Assembly: GCF_026847645.1 (NCBI RefSeq)
Contig: NZ_JAPSMC010000012.1
Coordinates: 1-63,516, forward strand
Length of the DNA: 63,516 nt
Reading direction: 5' to 3'
Origin: Anoxybacillus sp. J5B_2022
GTDB taxonomy: Bacteria > Bacillota > Bacilli > Bacillales > Anoxybacillaceae
The notes beneath the pieces are model-generated. The model was not told the DNA's origin and made no database searches. It saw only the letters and a program-made list of their open reading frames with translations. Below are positions 16,891-24,792 of the stretch, one piece after another. Every line of letters starts with the position of its first letter. Within the stretch, counting starts at the first letter, position 1. Made by a program: the position numbers and the translations under genes.

Positions 16891-16984
16891 ATTGAGGTAA
16901 CAATCTTGTCACTCCAATGTTTGGGTGGTTGTGTGTGTCGTTACCTCAATCATACCGTAAACAACAAGAGTGACAAGCTTTTTT
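16891..16984 (+). promoter_or_regulatory. Interleaved inverted repeats (pseudoknot-like) upstream of the protease gene
   Basis: Arm A ATTGAGGTAAC (16891-16901) pairs perfectly with B GTTACCTCAAT (16940-16950). Arm C CTTGTCACTC (16905-16914) pairs perfectly with D GAGTGACAAG (16968-16977), and C TTTTTT follows D. The order A-C-B-D is that of an H-type pseudoknot; alternatively C-D acts as a terminator with A-B enclosing arm C. It lies about 90 bp upstream of the protease start. A leader RNA is inferred and has not been shown. Confidence 0.45.
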
Positions 16985-17070
16985 ATCCAGAACAGCATAA
17001 AATCAACAAAAAATCAGGGGACGTCTTTAAAACTTTTGACAATACCAATATCAGAAGGGAAGTGTCCTTA

Positions 17071-18336
17071 ATGAATATCTCACTAAAAAACACTGTGATC
17101 CTATTCATCATTTTACTTCCCATATTGATTTTATCACCACGGTCTATAAACGCGGAAAATGATATAGCTAATGATTCCGAATTAAAAAGAAATATAGAGT
17201 ATAGAAAGAAAATGGGTTTAAATTATGATCCTGTTTATGTGAGTAATTTAATAACATCAAAGAAAGTAACACAGTCATACGAAAAACACGGAGTTTGGCT
17301 AACTGAGGACGAATTAGAGGAAATAGAAAATAGAATAAAATATCAAGAGGAAAAAATACCATTGATTTTAGAATATATTAGAAACAATATTAGTTCAAGT
17401 GATTTTGGGGGACTGTACGTCGATCAATCGAAAAAAGGTGTGGTAACAATTAGTTTTTCTAAAAATTTAAAACAAATGAATAAAGAGATAAATGACATTA
17501 GGAAAATTTTTAATAATGATTCAAAAATAAAATTTAAACAAGTACAAAGATCAGAAAAGCAGCTTGATGAAATACATTCGACAGTACTCTCGAAGAAGCG
17601 TGAATTAAAAGAACAAGGTATAAATGTTACTACTATATATTCTGATATTCAAAGGAATAAGGTTATTATCGGTATTTATCCATTTGACAGCACTGCTAGG
17701 GATTCACTTGTAAATATATTCGGTTCAGATATTGAAGTAATTGAATCTGATGGTGGTTACGAAGAGTCTAGAACTGCTTATACACGGCCATTAGAAGGTG
17801 GATTAAGGATTAGCAATATTGACACAGGTTGGGGGTGTACGGGCGGATTTTCAGCTTCTTATGGAAATTGGGTTTACTATGTCACAGCTGGTCATTGCGG
17901 AAGAAGTAGTGATAGATTTAGTCAAGGCGGTTCATACTTTGGATATGCCTACAGGCTCGTAAATAGTGGTGAACTGGATGCAATGCTGATTTCATTAGGT
18001 CAACTTTCCTATGCTAGCAATTATAATTATGGACAGCCTAACTTTACCAGTTGGCAAAGAGAATCATATGAATATGTAGGACAATACGTATGTATGAATG
18101 GTTCATATACTGGTAATGCATGTGGGGTTGTAAAAAGTACAAATTATTCAGCAAGAGAACACAATAATATGACTGCTGCTGATTATAATTCTACTAACGG
18201 TGACAGTGGTTCGCCTACATATTATGGTAGCCAGATTAGAGGTGTACATGAAGGCGTAGGCTCTAATGGGTGGAAAATGTATACTCATGTACAAAGTATA
18301 GTAGATTATTGGGGGTTATCTCCTAGAACGTGGTGA
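17071..18336 (+). CDS. Secreted S1-family (chymotrypsin-like) serine protease
   Basis: A 421-residue secreted protease. A signal peptide covers about 1-30 (lysine, hydrophobic core FIILLPILIL, then SINAEN). A charged propeptide follows (about 31-240, a possible chaperone/inhibitor domain). The C-terminal S1 catalytic domain has His275 in TAGHCG, Asp303 in ELDAML and Ser379 in NGDSGSP. Streptogrisin/glutamyl-endopeptidase-type secreted enzymes share this plan. Codon use is much more AT-rich than in the neighbours, which suggests transfer. The start ATG 17071 has GAAGGGAAGTG about eight bases upstream; an open frame back to 16906 runs through the interleaved repeats. Confidence 0.85.
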   Translation: MNISLKNTVILFIILLPILILSPRSINAENDIANDSELKRNIEYRKKMGLNYDPVYVSNLITSKKVTQSYEKHGVWLTEDELEEIENRIKYQEEKIPLILEYIRNNISSSDFGGLYVDQSKKGVVTISFSKNLKQMNKEINDIRKIFNNDSKIKFKQVQRSEKQLDEIHSTVLSKKRELKEQGINVTTIYSDIQRNKVIIGIYPFDSTARDSLVNIFGSDIEVIESDGGYEESRTAYTRPLEGGLRISNIDTGWGCTGGFSASYGNWVYYVTAGHCGRSSDRFSQGGSYFGYAYRLVNSGELDAMLISLGQLSYASNYNYGQPNFTSWQRESYEYVGQYVCMNGSYTGNACGVVKSTNYSAREHNNMTAADYNSTNGDSGSPTYYGSQIRGVHEGVGSNGWKMYTHVQSIVDYWGLSPRTW

Positions 18337-18423
18337 ATGTTTTTGTGTATTATCTTTGTTAACATAGGGATAATTTAGAGAAATAACGTATTACCAAATA
18401 AAACGTTCATGAGTAATCTTTAC

Positions 18424-18469
18424 TTCCCTTAGGAGCATTTTTAAAAGCCTCCTGCTCATAAAAAGGGAA
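18424..18469 (+). terminator. Possible hairpin after the protease gene
   Basis: TTCCCTT (18424-18430) pairs with AAGGGAA (18463-18469), and inside it GAGCA (18433-18437) pairs with TGCTC (18453-18457). No strong T run follows, so the terminator role is uncertain. Confidence 0.35.
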
Positions 18470-18560
18470 TAGAGAGAAGTTTAGTTTTGCGTTGTGTTGT
18501 CTTTTTCGATAAATGTAATCTTATAAAAAATTATTTTTCATACAAAGGAATGCAATTCGA

Positions 18561-18908
18561 ATGATTAGAACTGTTGTTTTCGTCTTGGTTAGTTTACTCT
18601 TGACTGGTTGCACAGGAACAAAGTCTTTTGAAGGGACGCTTTATAGTATTGGAGAAAATTATTTTGTCGTGGACTGTTCCCATGAAGTAAAGAAAAGGAA
18701 AAATAACGTAGAGGATATAAGCTATCCTTGTACAGTCCGAATCACAAATCAAACAAAATTCAGTGATGAAGATGGCAACAAATTAAGTGTTGACGACTTT
18801 ACGGCAGAAGTAACTGTGAAAGTCATTCTTGCCACTCCTCAGACTATGAGTCAAAGTAAAGAAAGCAGAGACATTGAGGCTAGGGAGATTATATTGCTTA
18901 ATCGATAG
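18561..18908 (+). CDS. Small lipoprotein
   Basis: A 115-residue protein with a lipoprotein signal peptide: an Arg at position 3, a hydrophobic core VVFVLVSLLL and the lipobox LLTGC with Cys17. The mature part is hydrophilic (KSFEGTLYSIGENYFVVDCS, FTAEVTVKVILA) and probably a small beta-rich domain on the outer face of the membrane. I do not recognise a family. The ribosome site AAAGGA is modest. It shares the AT-rich composition of the protease gene and belongs to the same islet. Confidence 0.65.
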   Translation: MIRTVVFVLVSLLLTGCTGTKSFEGTLYSIGENYFVVDCSHEVKKRKNNVEDISYPCTVRITNQTKFSDEDGNKLSVDDFTAEVTVKVILATPQTMSQSKESRDIEAREIILLNR

Positions 18909-19057
18909 AATCTGATCCTTCAAGTGAAAAAACTGCCCGTTCGGTCGCAGAAATTGATAGGTTGGTCATCTGGGTTCTGGCGCTTTTAGGGCTGTTGTTT
19001 GTAAATGTATTGGTAACATATAGAATCTGGTCTTGGATTAAAAAGGGAATACTCTAA
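18902..19057 (+). pseudogene. Fragment of a membrane protein gene
   Basis: Directly after the lipoprotein, in another frame, an open stretch without a good start codon encodes a charged N-terminus (TARSVAEIDR) followed by one strong transmembrane segment (LVIWVLALLGLLFVNVLV) and YRIWSWIKKGIL. It reads like the end of a truncated membrane protein. It could instead be a short gene starting at an internal TTG. Confidence 0.35.
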
Positions 19058-19073
19058 AGCTTTATCATTTCCA

Positions 19074-19097
19074 CCATCCCATATGGGGTGGTTTTTT
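19074..19097 (+). terminator. Terminator at the right edge of the islet
   Basis: The stem CCATCCC / GGGGTGG (one G-T pair) has an ATAT loop and then TTTTTT. Its right arm and tail, GGGTGGTTTTTTGTT (19086-19100), are identical to 16546-16560 at the fix-operon terminator. Confidence 0.8.
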
Positions 19098-19137
19098 GTT
19101 ATACTTGTTTCATCGATACATAGAAAGGACAACGGAG

Positions 19138-19971
19138 ATGGAACGAGGACATTTTTTATTAATTGATGGGATGGCGTTATTGTTTCGGTCGTTTTATGCG
19201 ACAGCGCCGAGATGGATGATCAATCGTGACGGTGTGCCGACTAATGCGGTATGCGGGCTTGTGAAACATGTAGAAGCAGCGACTCGTTTGCTCGAACCGA
19301 CGTATATCGTTTGTTGTTGGGATATGGGAAGTACGACGTTTCGCACCGAATGGTTTCCAGACTATAAAGCGAATCGAGGCGAGCCACCACATGAATTAGT
19401 TCCGCAGTTTGATTTAGCGAAAGAAGTGGTCGCGATGCTTGGTATTCCGAATATCGGCGTGCTCGGTGCGGAGGCGGACGACTGCATCGGTTCGCTCGTC
19501 AAGCAATATCGCGAACATATGCAAATTTCTATTATTACAGCAGACCGCGATTTATTTCAGCTTCTTTCGGAACATGTCACCGTCTATTTGCTGGCAAAAG
19601 GCATCGGCAACTACGAGGCGTATACGCTCGAACGCTTTATTAAAGAAAAAGGCATTGAGCCACATCAACTCATCGATGTGAAAGCGCTCATGGGCGATGC
19701 AAGTGATAATTACCCAGGCGTGCGCGGGATCGGGGAAAAACAAGCGTTTAAACTTATTCAACAATACGGATCGATTGAAGGAATCATGGAAAACTTAGCA
19801 CAACTAACAAAAGCGCAGCAGCAAAAAATAACCGAACATCTCGACTTGCTTCATTTGTCGCGAAAACTTGCGGCAATTCATTATGATATTCCGATTCAAT
19901 TAGAGTTGGAAGAGGCGAAATGGCATGACGAGCGCAAGCGGTTTGCGGAAGTATTAGAAGCGATTATGTAG
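19138..19971 (+). CDS. ypcP: 5'-3' exonuclease (YpcP-type, flap endonuclease fold)
   Basis: A 277-residue stand-alone homologue of the 5'-nuclease domain of DNA polymerase I. It has FLLIDGMALLFRSFYA at the N-terminus, PDYKANRG, the metal-binding GAEADDCIGSL, TADRDLFQLL, and the helix-hairpin-helix GVRGIGEKQAFKLI. There is no polymerase domain. Such proteins remove 5' flaps and RNA primers and act redundantly with PolA in Bacillus. ATG 19138 is the first good start (AAAGGA upstream); a longer open frame from 19096 overlaps the preceding terminator. It is monocistronic and followed by a strong terminator. Confidence 0.9.
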   Translation: MERGHFLLIDGMALLFRSFYATAPRWMINRDGVPTNAVCGLVKHVEAATRLLEPTYIVCCWDMGSTTFRTEWFPDYKANRGEPPHELVPQFDLAKEVVAMLGIPNIGVLGAEADDCIGSLVKQYREHMQISIITADRDLFQLLSEHVTVYLLAKGIGNYEAYTLERFIKEKGIEPHQLIDVKALMGDASDNYPGVRGIGEKQAFKLIQQYGSIEGIMENLAQLTKAQQQKITEHLDLLHLSRKLAAIHYDIPIQLELEEAKWHDERKRFAEVLEAIM

Positions 19972-20011
19972 TAAACAGCTTGTGAGAGGAAGAAGTTATT
20001 AAACATATTTT

Positions 20012-20040
20012 AACCAGCCCCACGTGGAGGCTGGTTTTTT
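20012..20040 (+). terminator. Terminator of the exonuclease gene
   Basis: AACCAGCC / GGCTGGTT with an inner CCACGTGG palindrome, followed by TTTT. It abuts the end of the convergent proA gene. Confidence 0.85.
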
Positions 20041-21280
20041 ATGTCCGCACTTGCCCATTCCCGTACACGAGCGTTTTTGTTGTTGTGATGGCGCGTAAGC
20101 CCATTGGGCCGCGGGCGTGCAGTTTTTGCGTACTAATGCCGATTTCAGCGCCGTACCCGAATTGTTCGCCGTCGGTAAAGCGGGTAGAGGCGTTATGGTA
20201 CAATACAGCGGCATCGACGCGCGCGAAAAATTGTTCCACGTGTTCCTTGCACTCAGAAATAATCGCTTCGGAATGTTTTGTGCCGTAGCGCTCAATATGC
20301 TCCATCGCTTCATCGACTGTTTCAACGAGCTTCACCGCTAAAATCGGGGCTAAAAATTCAGTCGCCCAATCTTCTTCTGTCGCTTCACGGACGAACGGAT
20401 ATATAGCCGCAAGCTGTTTGTCGCCGCGCAGTTCGACCCCTTTTTCATGCAAGGTGTGAAGCAGTTCGTTTGTATATGGCCATTTGTTATGAACGATGAC
20501 AGTTTCAACCGCATTGCAGACGGATGGGCGCTGCAGTTTAGCGTTTATGACAATATCAATTGCCATTTCTTTTTTGGCAGAGTCGTCAATGAAAATATGG
20601 CAATTGCCGACGCCTGTTTCTAATACCGGGATCGTTGCGTTTTCGACGACCGATTGAATAAGTCCCGCTCCGCCACGCGGGATGAGCACGTCTAAATATT
20701 CTTTTAAACGAAACATGTGTTGTGCCGTTTCTCGACTCGTATCTTCTAGTAGTTGAATCGCATCGATTGGAACGGACGACCGTTTTAACGCCTCTCGCAT
20801 GACCGAAACGAGCGCCTTGTTCGAGTGAATGGCGGAGGAACTGCCGCGCAACAAGACAGCATTTCCTGTTTTTAAGCAAAGGCTAGCGGCATCGACCGTC
20901 ACATTTGGTCGCGCTTCATATACCATGCCGACAACGCCAAGCGGCACGCGAATTTGTTTTAAGAGTAGTCCATTTGGTCGCGTCCATTGTTCGATCGTTT
21001 CACCGACCGGATCTGGTAGGTCGATGACTTGGCGAACGCCATCGGCGATTTGATGGATGCGTTCTTCGGTCAGTTGCAGCCGGTCAAGCAAGGAAGGGGA
21101 GAGGCCGTTTTCTTTTCCGACCGTCATATCTTTTTCGTTTTCCTGTAAAATGTACGCCATTTGCGCAATTAACGCTTCTGCAATCATCGCGAGCGCTTTG
21201 TTTTTTTCTTCTGTTGATAACATTCCTAATTGACTAGCCGCTTGCTTTAATTTTTTCGCTTTGACCATTAATTCACTCAT
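20039..21280 (-). CDS. proA: Gamma-glutamyl phosphate reductase
   Basis: A 413-residue NADPH-dependent enzyme of the aldehyde dehydrogenase superfamily that turns gamma-glutamyl phosphate into glutamate semialdehyde in proline synthesis. The catalytic cysteine lies in [17 protein letters not shown]. Other family motifs are [20 protein letters not shown] and [11 protein letters not shown]. Full length. It follows proB by 21 bp on the minus strand, so the two form one T-box-controlled operon. proC is not in the window. Confidence 0.95.
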   Translation of the reverse strand: MSELMVKAKKLKQAASQLGMLSTEEKNKALAMIAEALIAQMAYILQENEKDMTVGKENGLSPSLLDRLQLTEERIHQIADGVRQVIDLPDPVGETIEQWTRPNGLLLKQIRVPLGVVGMVYEARPNVTVDAASLCLKTGNAVLLRGSSSAIHSNKALVSVMREALKRSSVPIDAIQLLEDTSRETAQHMFRLKEYLDVLIPRGGAGLIQSVVENATIPVLETGVGNCHIFIDDSAKKEMAIDIVINAKLQRPSVCNAVETVIVHNKWPYTNELLHTLHEKGVELRGDKQLAAIYPFVREATEEDWATEFLAPILAVKLVETVDEAMEHIERYGTKHSEAIISECKEHVEQFFARVDAAVLYHNASTRFTDGEQFGYGAEIGISTQKLHARGPMGLRAITTTKTLVYGNGQVRT

Positions 21281-21301
21281 TCGTTTTCGCTCCTTTCGTT
21301 T

Positions 21302-22423
21302 TTAGCAGACAGATGTCCTTTTTAAGCATACTAAGTTGTCGCGGTGAATAACTTCTGGGCGATGGTGGAAAGAATATCGTTTCGCTTCCTCGCTTGAAAG
21401 ACCTTTTACTTTCGTTAAATCGTCTGCCGCATAATATACTTGTCCTCTAGCGATCACATCTCCTTTTTGATTGACGACGTTGACGACATCTAGCGCTTGA
21501 AACGAACCGAATACGTTTGTTACACCAGCAGGTAATAAACTTTTTCCTTTATGCAAAAGGGCCGTTTCTGCTCCTTCATCAATTTCAATCGTTCCTGCTA
21601 TTTTCGAGTGATAGGCAATCCATTGTTTGCGCATTTGCATGTGTTCTTGAAAAGGTGTGCCGATATACGTTCCGTCACCTTTTCCTTCTAAAATATGTTT
21701 TAGCTTTTCTTTCCCTTTTCCTGTACCGATAAAGACGCTGACGCCGAAGGAAAGCGCCTTTTGCGCGGCAAGTAGCTTTGATTTCATTCCTCCTGTTCCA
21801 ACGGTTGATCCGCTTCCACCTGCTTGGGCAATGAGTTCGTCGGTAATTTCCGCAAGAAAATGATACTTTTTCGCTTCAGGACGTTTCGGGTTTTGGTCGT
21901 ATAGCCCGTTAATGTCCGTTAAAATGATGAGCGCATCGGCATGTAAAAAACCGCTCACAAGCGCGGATAATAAATCGTTATCACCAAACGTTAACTCTTC
22001 GACTGCAATCGAGTCGTTTTCGTTAATGATCGGAAGCACGCCACGTTCTAACAATGTGGAAATTGTCGCAAATAAGTTGCGAAATCGGTCGCGATCGTAA
22101 AAATCTGCGCGCGTTAACAACAATTGCCCGGTGACGATACCAAACGAACGAAAGGCAGAAATGTAGCTTTGCATAAGCACCCCTTGGCCGACTGAGGCAG
22201 CTGCTTGTTTTCCTGCGATCGTTTTCGGTCGCGAACGATACCCAAGCAAGCCGAAACCGGCCGCTACTGCCCCTGATGAAATGAGAATGACATCGTGCCC
22301 AAGCTGTTTGACATAAGCAAGTGCTTCGACATGTTCACGAAGCTTTTGTTCCGAGAGCGTGCCGTTTGTTTCTGTTAAAGAGCTACTGCCAATTTTGACG
22401 ACGATTCGCTTCTTTTTCACCAT
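21302..22423 (-). CDS. proB: Glutamate 5-kinase
   Basis: A 373-residue amino acid kinase with a C-terminal PUA domain. It phosphorylates glutamate at the gamma carboxyl, the first and feedback-inhibited step of proline synthesis. Motifs: [48 protein letters not shown] and [13 protein letters not shown] use ATG 22423, which has GGAAAGGAGTGGG upstream. The open frame continues to 22648, but that part is the T-box leader. It lies upstream of proA in the same operon. Confidence 0.95.
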   Translation of the reverse strand: MVKKKRIVVKIGSSSLTETNGTLSEQKLREHVEALAYVKQLGHDVILISSGAVAAGFGLLGYRSRPKTIAGKQAAASVGQGVLMQSYISAFRSFGIVTGQLLLTRADFYDRDRFRNLFATISTLLERGVLPIINENDSIAVEELTFGDNDLLSALVSGFLHADALIILTDINGLYDQNPKRPEAKKYHFLAEITDELIAQAGGSGSTVGTGGMKSKLLAAQKALSFGVSVFIGTGKGKEKLKHILEGKGDGTYIGTPFQEHMQMRKQWIAYHSKIAGTIEIDEGAETALLHKGKSLLPAGVTNVFGSFQALDVVNVVNQKGDVIARGQVYYAADDLTKVKGLSSEEAKRYSFHHRPEVIHRDNLVCLKRTSVC

Positions 22424-22440
22424 CCCACTCCTTTCCAAAA

Positions 22441-22689
22441 AATAAAAAACGCTTTTTCGTCCTTGTAGAAAAGGACGGAAAAGCGTCGTTTCCGCGGTAC
22501 CACCTTTTTTGGCGTTAAGCGCCCACCTCTTGCCCCGTAACGTGGGGAGACGGCTTATGTTTGCATAAGCGGCCATATAGGGCAGGTTCAATCGACTTTC
22601 CGTGAGGAACCTTCCAGCCTGCGAGTCCCACTCTCTTGCACGTTCCATCGATTTACTAGTCCCGTACCGTTTCCGATATAAACGATTTT
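22441..22689 (-). promoter_or_regulatory. T-box riboswitch, proline specifier, upstream of proBA
   Basis: Read on the minus strand the leader contains the hallmark T-box GGTGGTACCGCGG, followed by a long GC-rich hairpin (ACGCTTTTCCGTCC ... GGACGAAAAAGCGT) and a T run, which is the terminator/antiterminator. In Stem I, GAACCTGCC places the specifier codon CCT (plus-strand 22584-22586), that is proline. Uncharged tRNA-Pro should stabilise the antiterminator and allow proBA expression. The specifier assignment is by position in the loop motif. Confidence 0.9.
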
Positions 22690-22695
22690 TTCAGA

Positions 22696-22724
22696 ATTAT
22701 CTATGGAAAATACGATTTTGTCAA
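22696..22724 (-). promoter_or_regulatory. proBA promoter
   Basis: On the minus strand TTGACA (22719-22724), a 17-bp spacer and GATAAT (22696-22701) make a near-consensus sigma-A promoter placed just before the T-box leader. Confidence 0.85.
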
Positions 22725-22739
22725 GCTAAAATTTTACAC

Positions 22740-23069
22740 CTACCCATAGAGCTTGCGGAGTTTTCGCTCATGCTGAATCGTTTTCGATGAGAGAAAATCA
22801 ACCGTTTCTTGCGTTTCGGTTAGCTCAATGCGCAAGCTAGCGATTTTCGTGTCAAGTCGATCAAACCGCTCATTCACTTCCGCACGAAATTCTTGCATTT
22901 CCGCGCGGAGCTGATCGCCCATTTCATGCATTTCTGCACGGAGCTGATTGCCCATTTCATGCATTTCTGCACGGAGTTGATCGCCCAATTCTTGCATTTC
23001 ATGGTGAATTTTTTCCGAAAATAATTCGAGCGCTTTTACAATTTCCTGTAACAATACATTTTGTTCCAT
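22740..23069 (-). CDS. Hendecad-repeat coiled-coil protein, paralogue C
   Basis: A 109-residue helical protein. Head MEQNVLLQEIVKALELFSEKI; three hendecads of the AEMHEMGDQLR type; tail LRIELTETQETVDFLSSKT, then QHERKLRKLYG. It has the same head and tail as paralogues A and B but fewer and different repeats. GGAAGGAGAAAATA precedes the ATG. It lies just downstream of paralogue D in the same orientation, so the pair looks like a tandem duplication. Function unknown. Confidence 0.8.
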   Translation of the reverse strand: MEQNVLLQEIVKALELFSEKIHHEMQELGDQLRAEMHEMGNQLRAEMHEMGDQLRAEMQEFRAEVNERFDRLDTKIASLRIELTETQETVDFLSSKTIQHERKLRKLYG

Positions 23070-23126
23070 TATTTTCTCCTTCCCCGTGTAAAATAGTGAT
23101 AAACGATCCGTTGCGAACGTGAGGGA

Positions 23127-23462
23127 CTACGATTGGCGATAAAGACTGCGAAGTTTTCGTTCATGCTGGAGCGTTTTGGAAGAAAGCAAATCAACGGTTT
23201 CTTGCGTGTCGGTTAACTCGTCGCGTAGTTCATCGATTTTTTCGTTTAGTTGCTCGAACCGTTCATTCATCTCTTGGCGGAGAGTATCAATTTTTGTTTC
23301 TAGTCTGCTTTCCACGTCACGAATTTCCGTGCGAAGTTGCTGCCCCATTTCATGCATTTCTGTGCGAAGCTGTTGTCCCATCTCTCGCATTTCGTGATGA
23401 ATTTTGTCTGAGAATAACTCGAGCGCTTTGACAATTTCTTTTACAATCGTTTCTTTTTCCAT
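23127..23462 (-). CDS. Hendecad-repeat coiled-coil protein, paralogue D
   Basis: A 111-residue member of the coiled-coil family. Head METKE-like (MEKETIVKEIVKALELFSDKI), two clear hendecads (TEMHEMGQQLR type), then a less regular coiled coil (RLETKIDTLRQEMNERFEQL) and the tail DTQETVDLLSSKTLQHERKL. I start it at ATG 23462 because AAGGAGGTGAAATAGGA lies directly upstream; the open frame to 23540 is leader. TATAAT-like sequence precedes the ribosome site, as in paralogue B. Function unknown. Confidence 0.8.
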   Translation of the reverse strand: MEKETIVKEIVKALELFSDKIHHEMREMGQQLRTEMHEMGQQLRTEIRDVESRLETKIDTLRQEMNERFEQLNEKIDELRDELTDTQETVDLLSSKTLQHERKLRSLYRQS

Positions 23463-23517
23463 TCCTATTTCACCTCCTTTCCCTATTATAAAAGAAGAAA
23501 ATGCGAGAGAAAAGAGA

Positions 23518-23560
23518 AAGAAAAGCCCCTCGTCTTGCAAATCAATGAGGGGCTTTTCTT
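23518..23560 (-). terminator. Terminator of the hydrogenase operon
   Basis: A 14-bp stem AAGAAAAGCCCCTC / GAGGGGCTTTTCTT with a 15-base loop. Its outer arm overlaps the arsR stop codon. Confidence 0.85.
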
Positions 23561-23891
23561 ATTCGGCTTCGTCGTTAAATTTATCTAGCATCGAGATCGT
23601 GTCGATCAAATGGTTGTTAAAAATTTGCCGGGCGATGGCCAGCAGTTCTTTAATCATCGGATCGCGTAAAGAATAGACGACGCGGTTTCCGTCCTTCGTT
23701 CCGTATACAATGTTTTTGCTTCGCAAGATCGCCAGTTGTTGCGAAACAGCCGATCCTTCACTGCCAATTAACGTTTGCAGTTCGTTGACGTTTTTATCGC
23801 CTTCACACAATAATTCTAAAATGCGAATTCGTAACGGATGAGCGAGGGCTTTAAAAAAATCCGCTTTAAATTGCTGAAGTTCTAAATTCAA
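23559..23891 (-). CDS. ArsR-family transcriptional regulator coupled to the hydrogenase operon
   Basis: A 110-residue winged-helix protein. It has FFKALAHPLRIRILELLCEGDKNVNEL, the recognition helix SAVSQQLAILRSKNIV, and the wing GTKDGNRVVYSLRD. The metal-binding CxC of classical ArsR (ELCVCDL) is absent; a single cysteine (ELLCEGD) remains, so redox or another cue is as likely as a metal. The start is TTG 23891, which overlaps the hyfI stop by four bases (TTGA) behind AAAGGAGAGAATAGGCA. This makes it translationally coupled and the last gene of the operon. Autogenous control of the hydrogenase is inferred. Confidence 0.8.
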   Translation of the reverse strand: MNLELQQFKADFFKALAHPLRIRILELLCEGDKNVNELQTLIGSEGSAVSQQLAILRSKNIVYGTKDGNRVVYSLRDPMIKELLAIARQIFNNHLIDTISMLDKFNDEAE

Positions 23892-24406
23892 TGCCTATTC
23901 TCTCCTTTATTTCTTGATAACTCTTCATATCTATTTCTTGATAACTCTTCATATCGATCGAGCGCCAATAAAATTCCTTCGATAATCGCTTCTGGTCGAG
24001 GAGGACAACCAGGGACATAAACATAGACAGGAACGATATGACCAACCCCACCGTAATTAGCATAAGTACGTCCGAAAATCCCACCGCTGCACGCACAAGC
24101 TCCAATAGCGACAACCATTTTTGGCTCGGAAGCAGCGTTATACGTTTTTATTAGCGCCTCTTCTAAATGTCTTGTCACGCCGCCAGTTACCATTAACATA
24201 TCCGCATGGCGAGGGGAGGCGACAAAATCGACGCCAAACCGTTGAATATCGTAAATCGGATTAGTTAATGTATTCATTTCAAAATCACAACCATTACAAG
24301 AACCAGAATCGACATGGCGAATATGCAGCGAACGTCCGAGCACTTCTTTCATTCTTTTTTGCAGCGTCCATCGCAAATCAGTTGTTTGCTCTTTTCCGCT
24401 TTTCAT
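23888..24406 (-). CDS. hyfI: Group 4 hydrogenase small subunit (HyfI/NuoB-like)
   Basis: A 172-residue Fe-S subunit related to HycG/HyfI and NuoB. The proximal [4Fe-4S] ligands are visible: SGSCNGCDFE, the GACACSGG loop and PGCPPRPEAI. It relays electrons between the ferredoxin-like HyfH and the [NiFe] site in HyfG. The C-terminus ends with a duplicated eight-residue piece (RYEELSRN twice) encoded by a 24-bp tandem repeat at 23908-23955, just before the arsR start. It starts four bases after the hyfH stop. Confidence 0.9.
   Translation of the reverse strand: MKSGKEQTTDLRWTLQKRMKEVLGRSLHIRHVDSGSCNGCDFEMNTLTNPIYDIQRFGVDFVASPRHADMLMVTGGVTRHLEEALIKTYNAASEPKMVVAIGACACSGGIFGRTYANYGGVGHIVPVYVYVPGCPPRPEAIIEGILLALDRYEELSRNRYEELSRNKGENRH
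23908..23955 (-). repeat. 24-bp tandem duplication in the 3' end of hyfI
   Basis: TATTTCTTGATAACTCTTCATATC-type units at 23908-23931 and 23932-23955 are identical. They add one extra RYEELSRN to the protein tail and lie just upstream of the arsR ribosome site. Confidence 0.9.
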
Positions 24407-24410
24407 TGTA

Positions 24411-24773
24411 TCACACTTCCTTCCTTGCTGTTAAAAGTTTCGCTAATGTTGCTTGCTGGCTCACTGTTAGCTCGTTTTTATTTTTTGTCGCTAGCCGATA
24501 CTCGTTTGTGATCTCGATGATGTTCGTTTCGCATACCTCTGCACAAATGCCGCAAAAAATACAAGTAGTATAAGATAAAGAAACGGTAATGGTATCATCG
24601 TTTTGCTGAAGCGTGATCGCCCCAGCAGGGCATGACGTTGTGCACGCTTGGCAGCCAGTGCATTCGTTTGAGGTGAAAATCGGTTTGCCGCGGAAGCGTT
24701 CCGGTGCTTCTGTAAATAGCTCCGTTTTCGTGACCGTTTTTGTTCGCCATATTTTTCGAATAAGATCAAACAT
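24411..24773 (-). CDS. hyfH: Hydrogenase polyferredoxin subunit (HyfH/NuoI-like)
   Basis: A 120-residue 2x[4Fe-4S] protein. The clusters are CTGCQACTTSCPAGAI and CIFCGICAEVCETNII, at about residues 38-55 and 70-88. It corresponds to HycF/HyfH and is the entry or exit point for electrons from ferredoxin or a dehydrogenase partner. Nineteen bases separate it from hyfG. Nothing after the second cluster suggests extra domains. Confidence 0.9.
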   Translation of the reverse strand: MFDLIRKIWRTKTVTKTELFTEAPERFRGKPIFTSNECTGCQACTTSCPAGAITLQQNDDTITVSLSYTTCIFCGICAEVCETNIIEITNEYRLATKNKNELTVSQQATLAKLLTARKEV

Positions 24774-24792
24774 CGCTATCCCTCCCTTGCCT

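Noticed and set aside
16906-17070. A 55-residue N-terminal extension of the secreted protease
   Set aside because: It would translate the interleaved inverted repeats; the signal peptide begins at ATG 17071.
22424-22648. N-terminal extension of glutamate 5-kinase by 75 residues
   Set aside because: The extension translates the T-box leader and its terminator; ATG 22423 has the proper ribosome site and matches family length.
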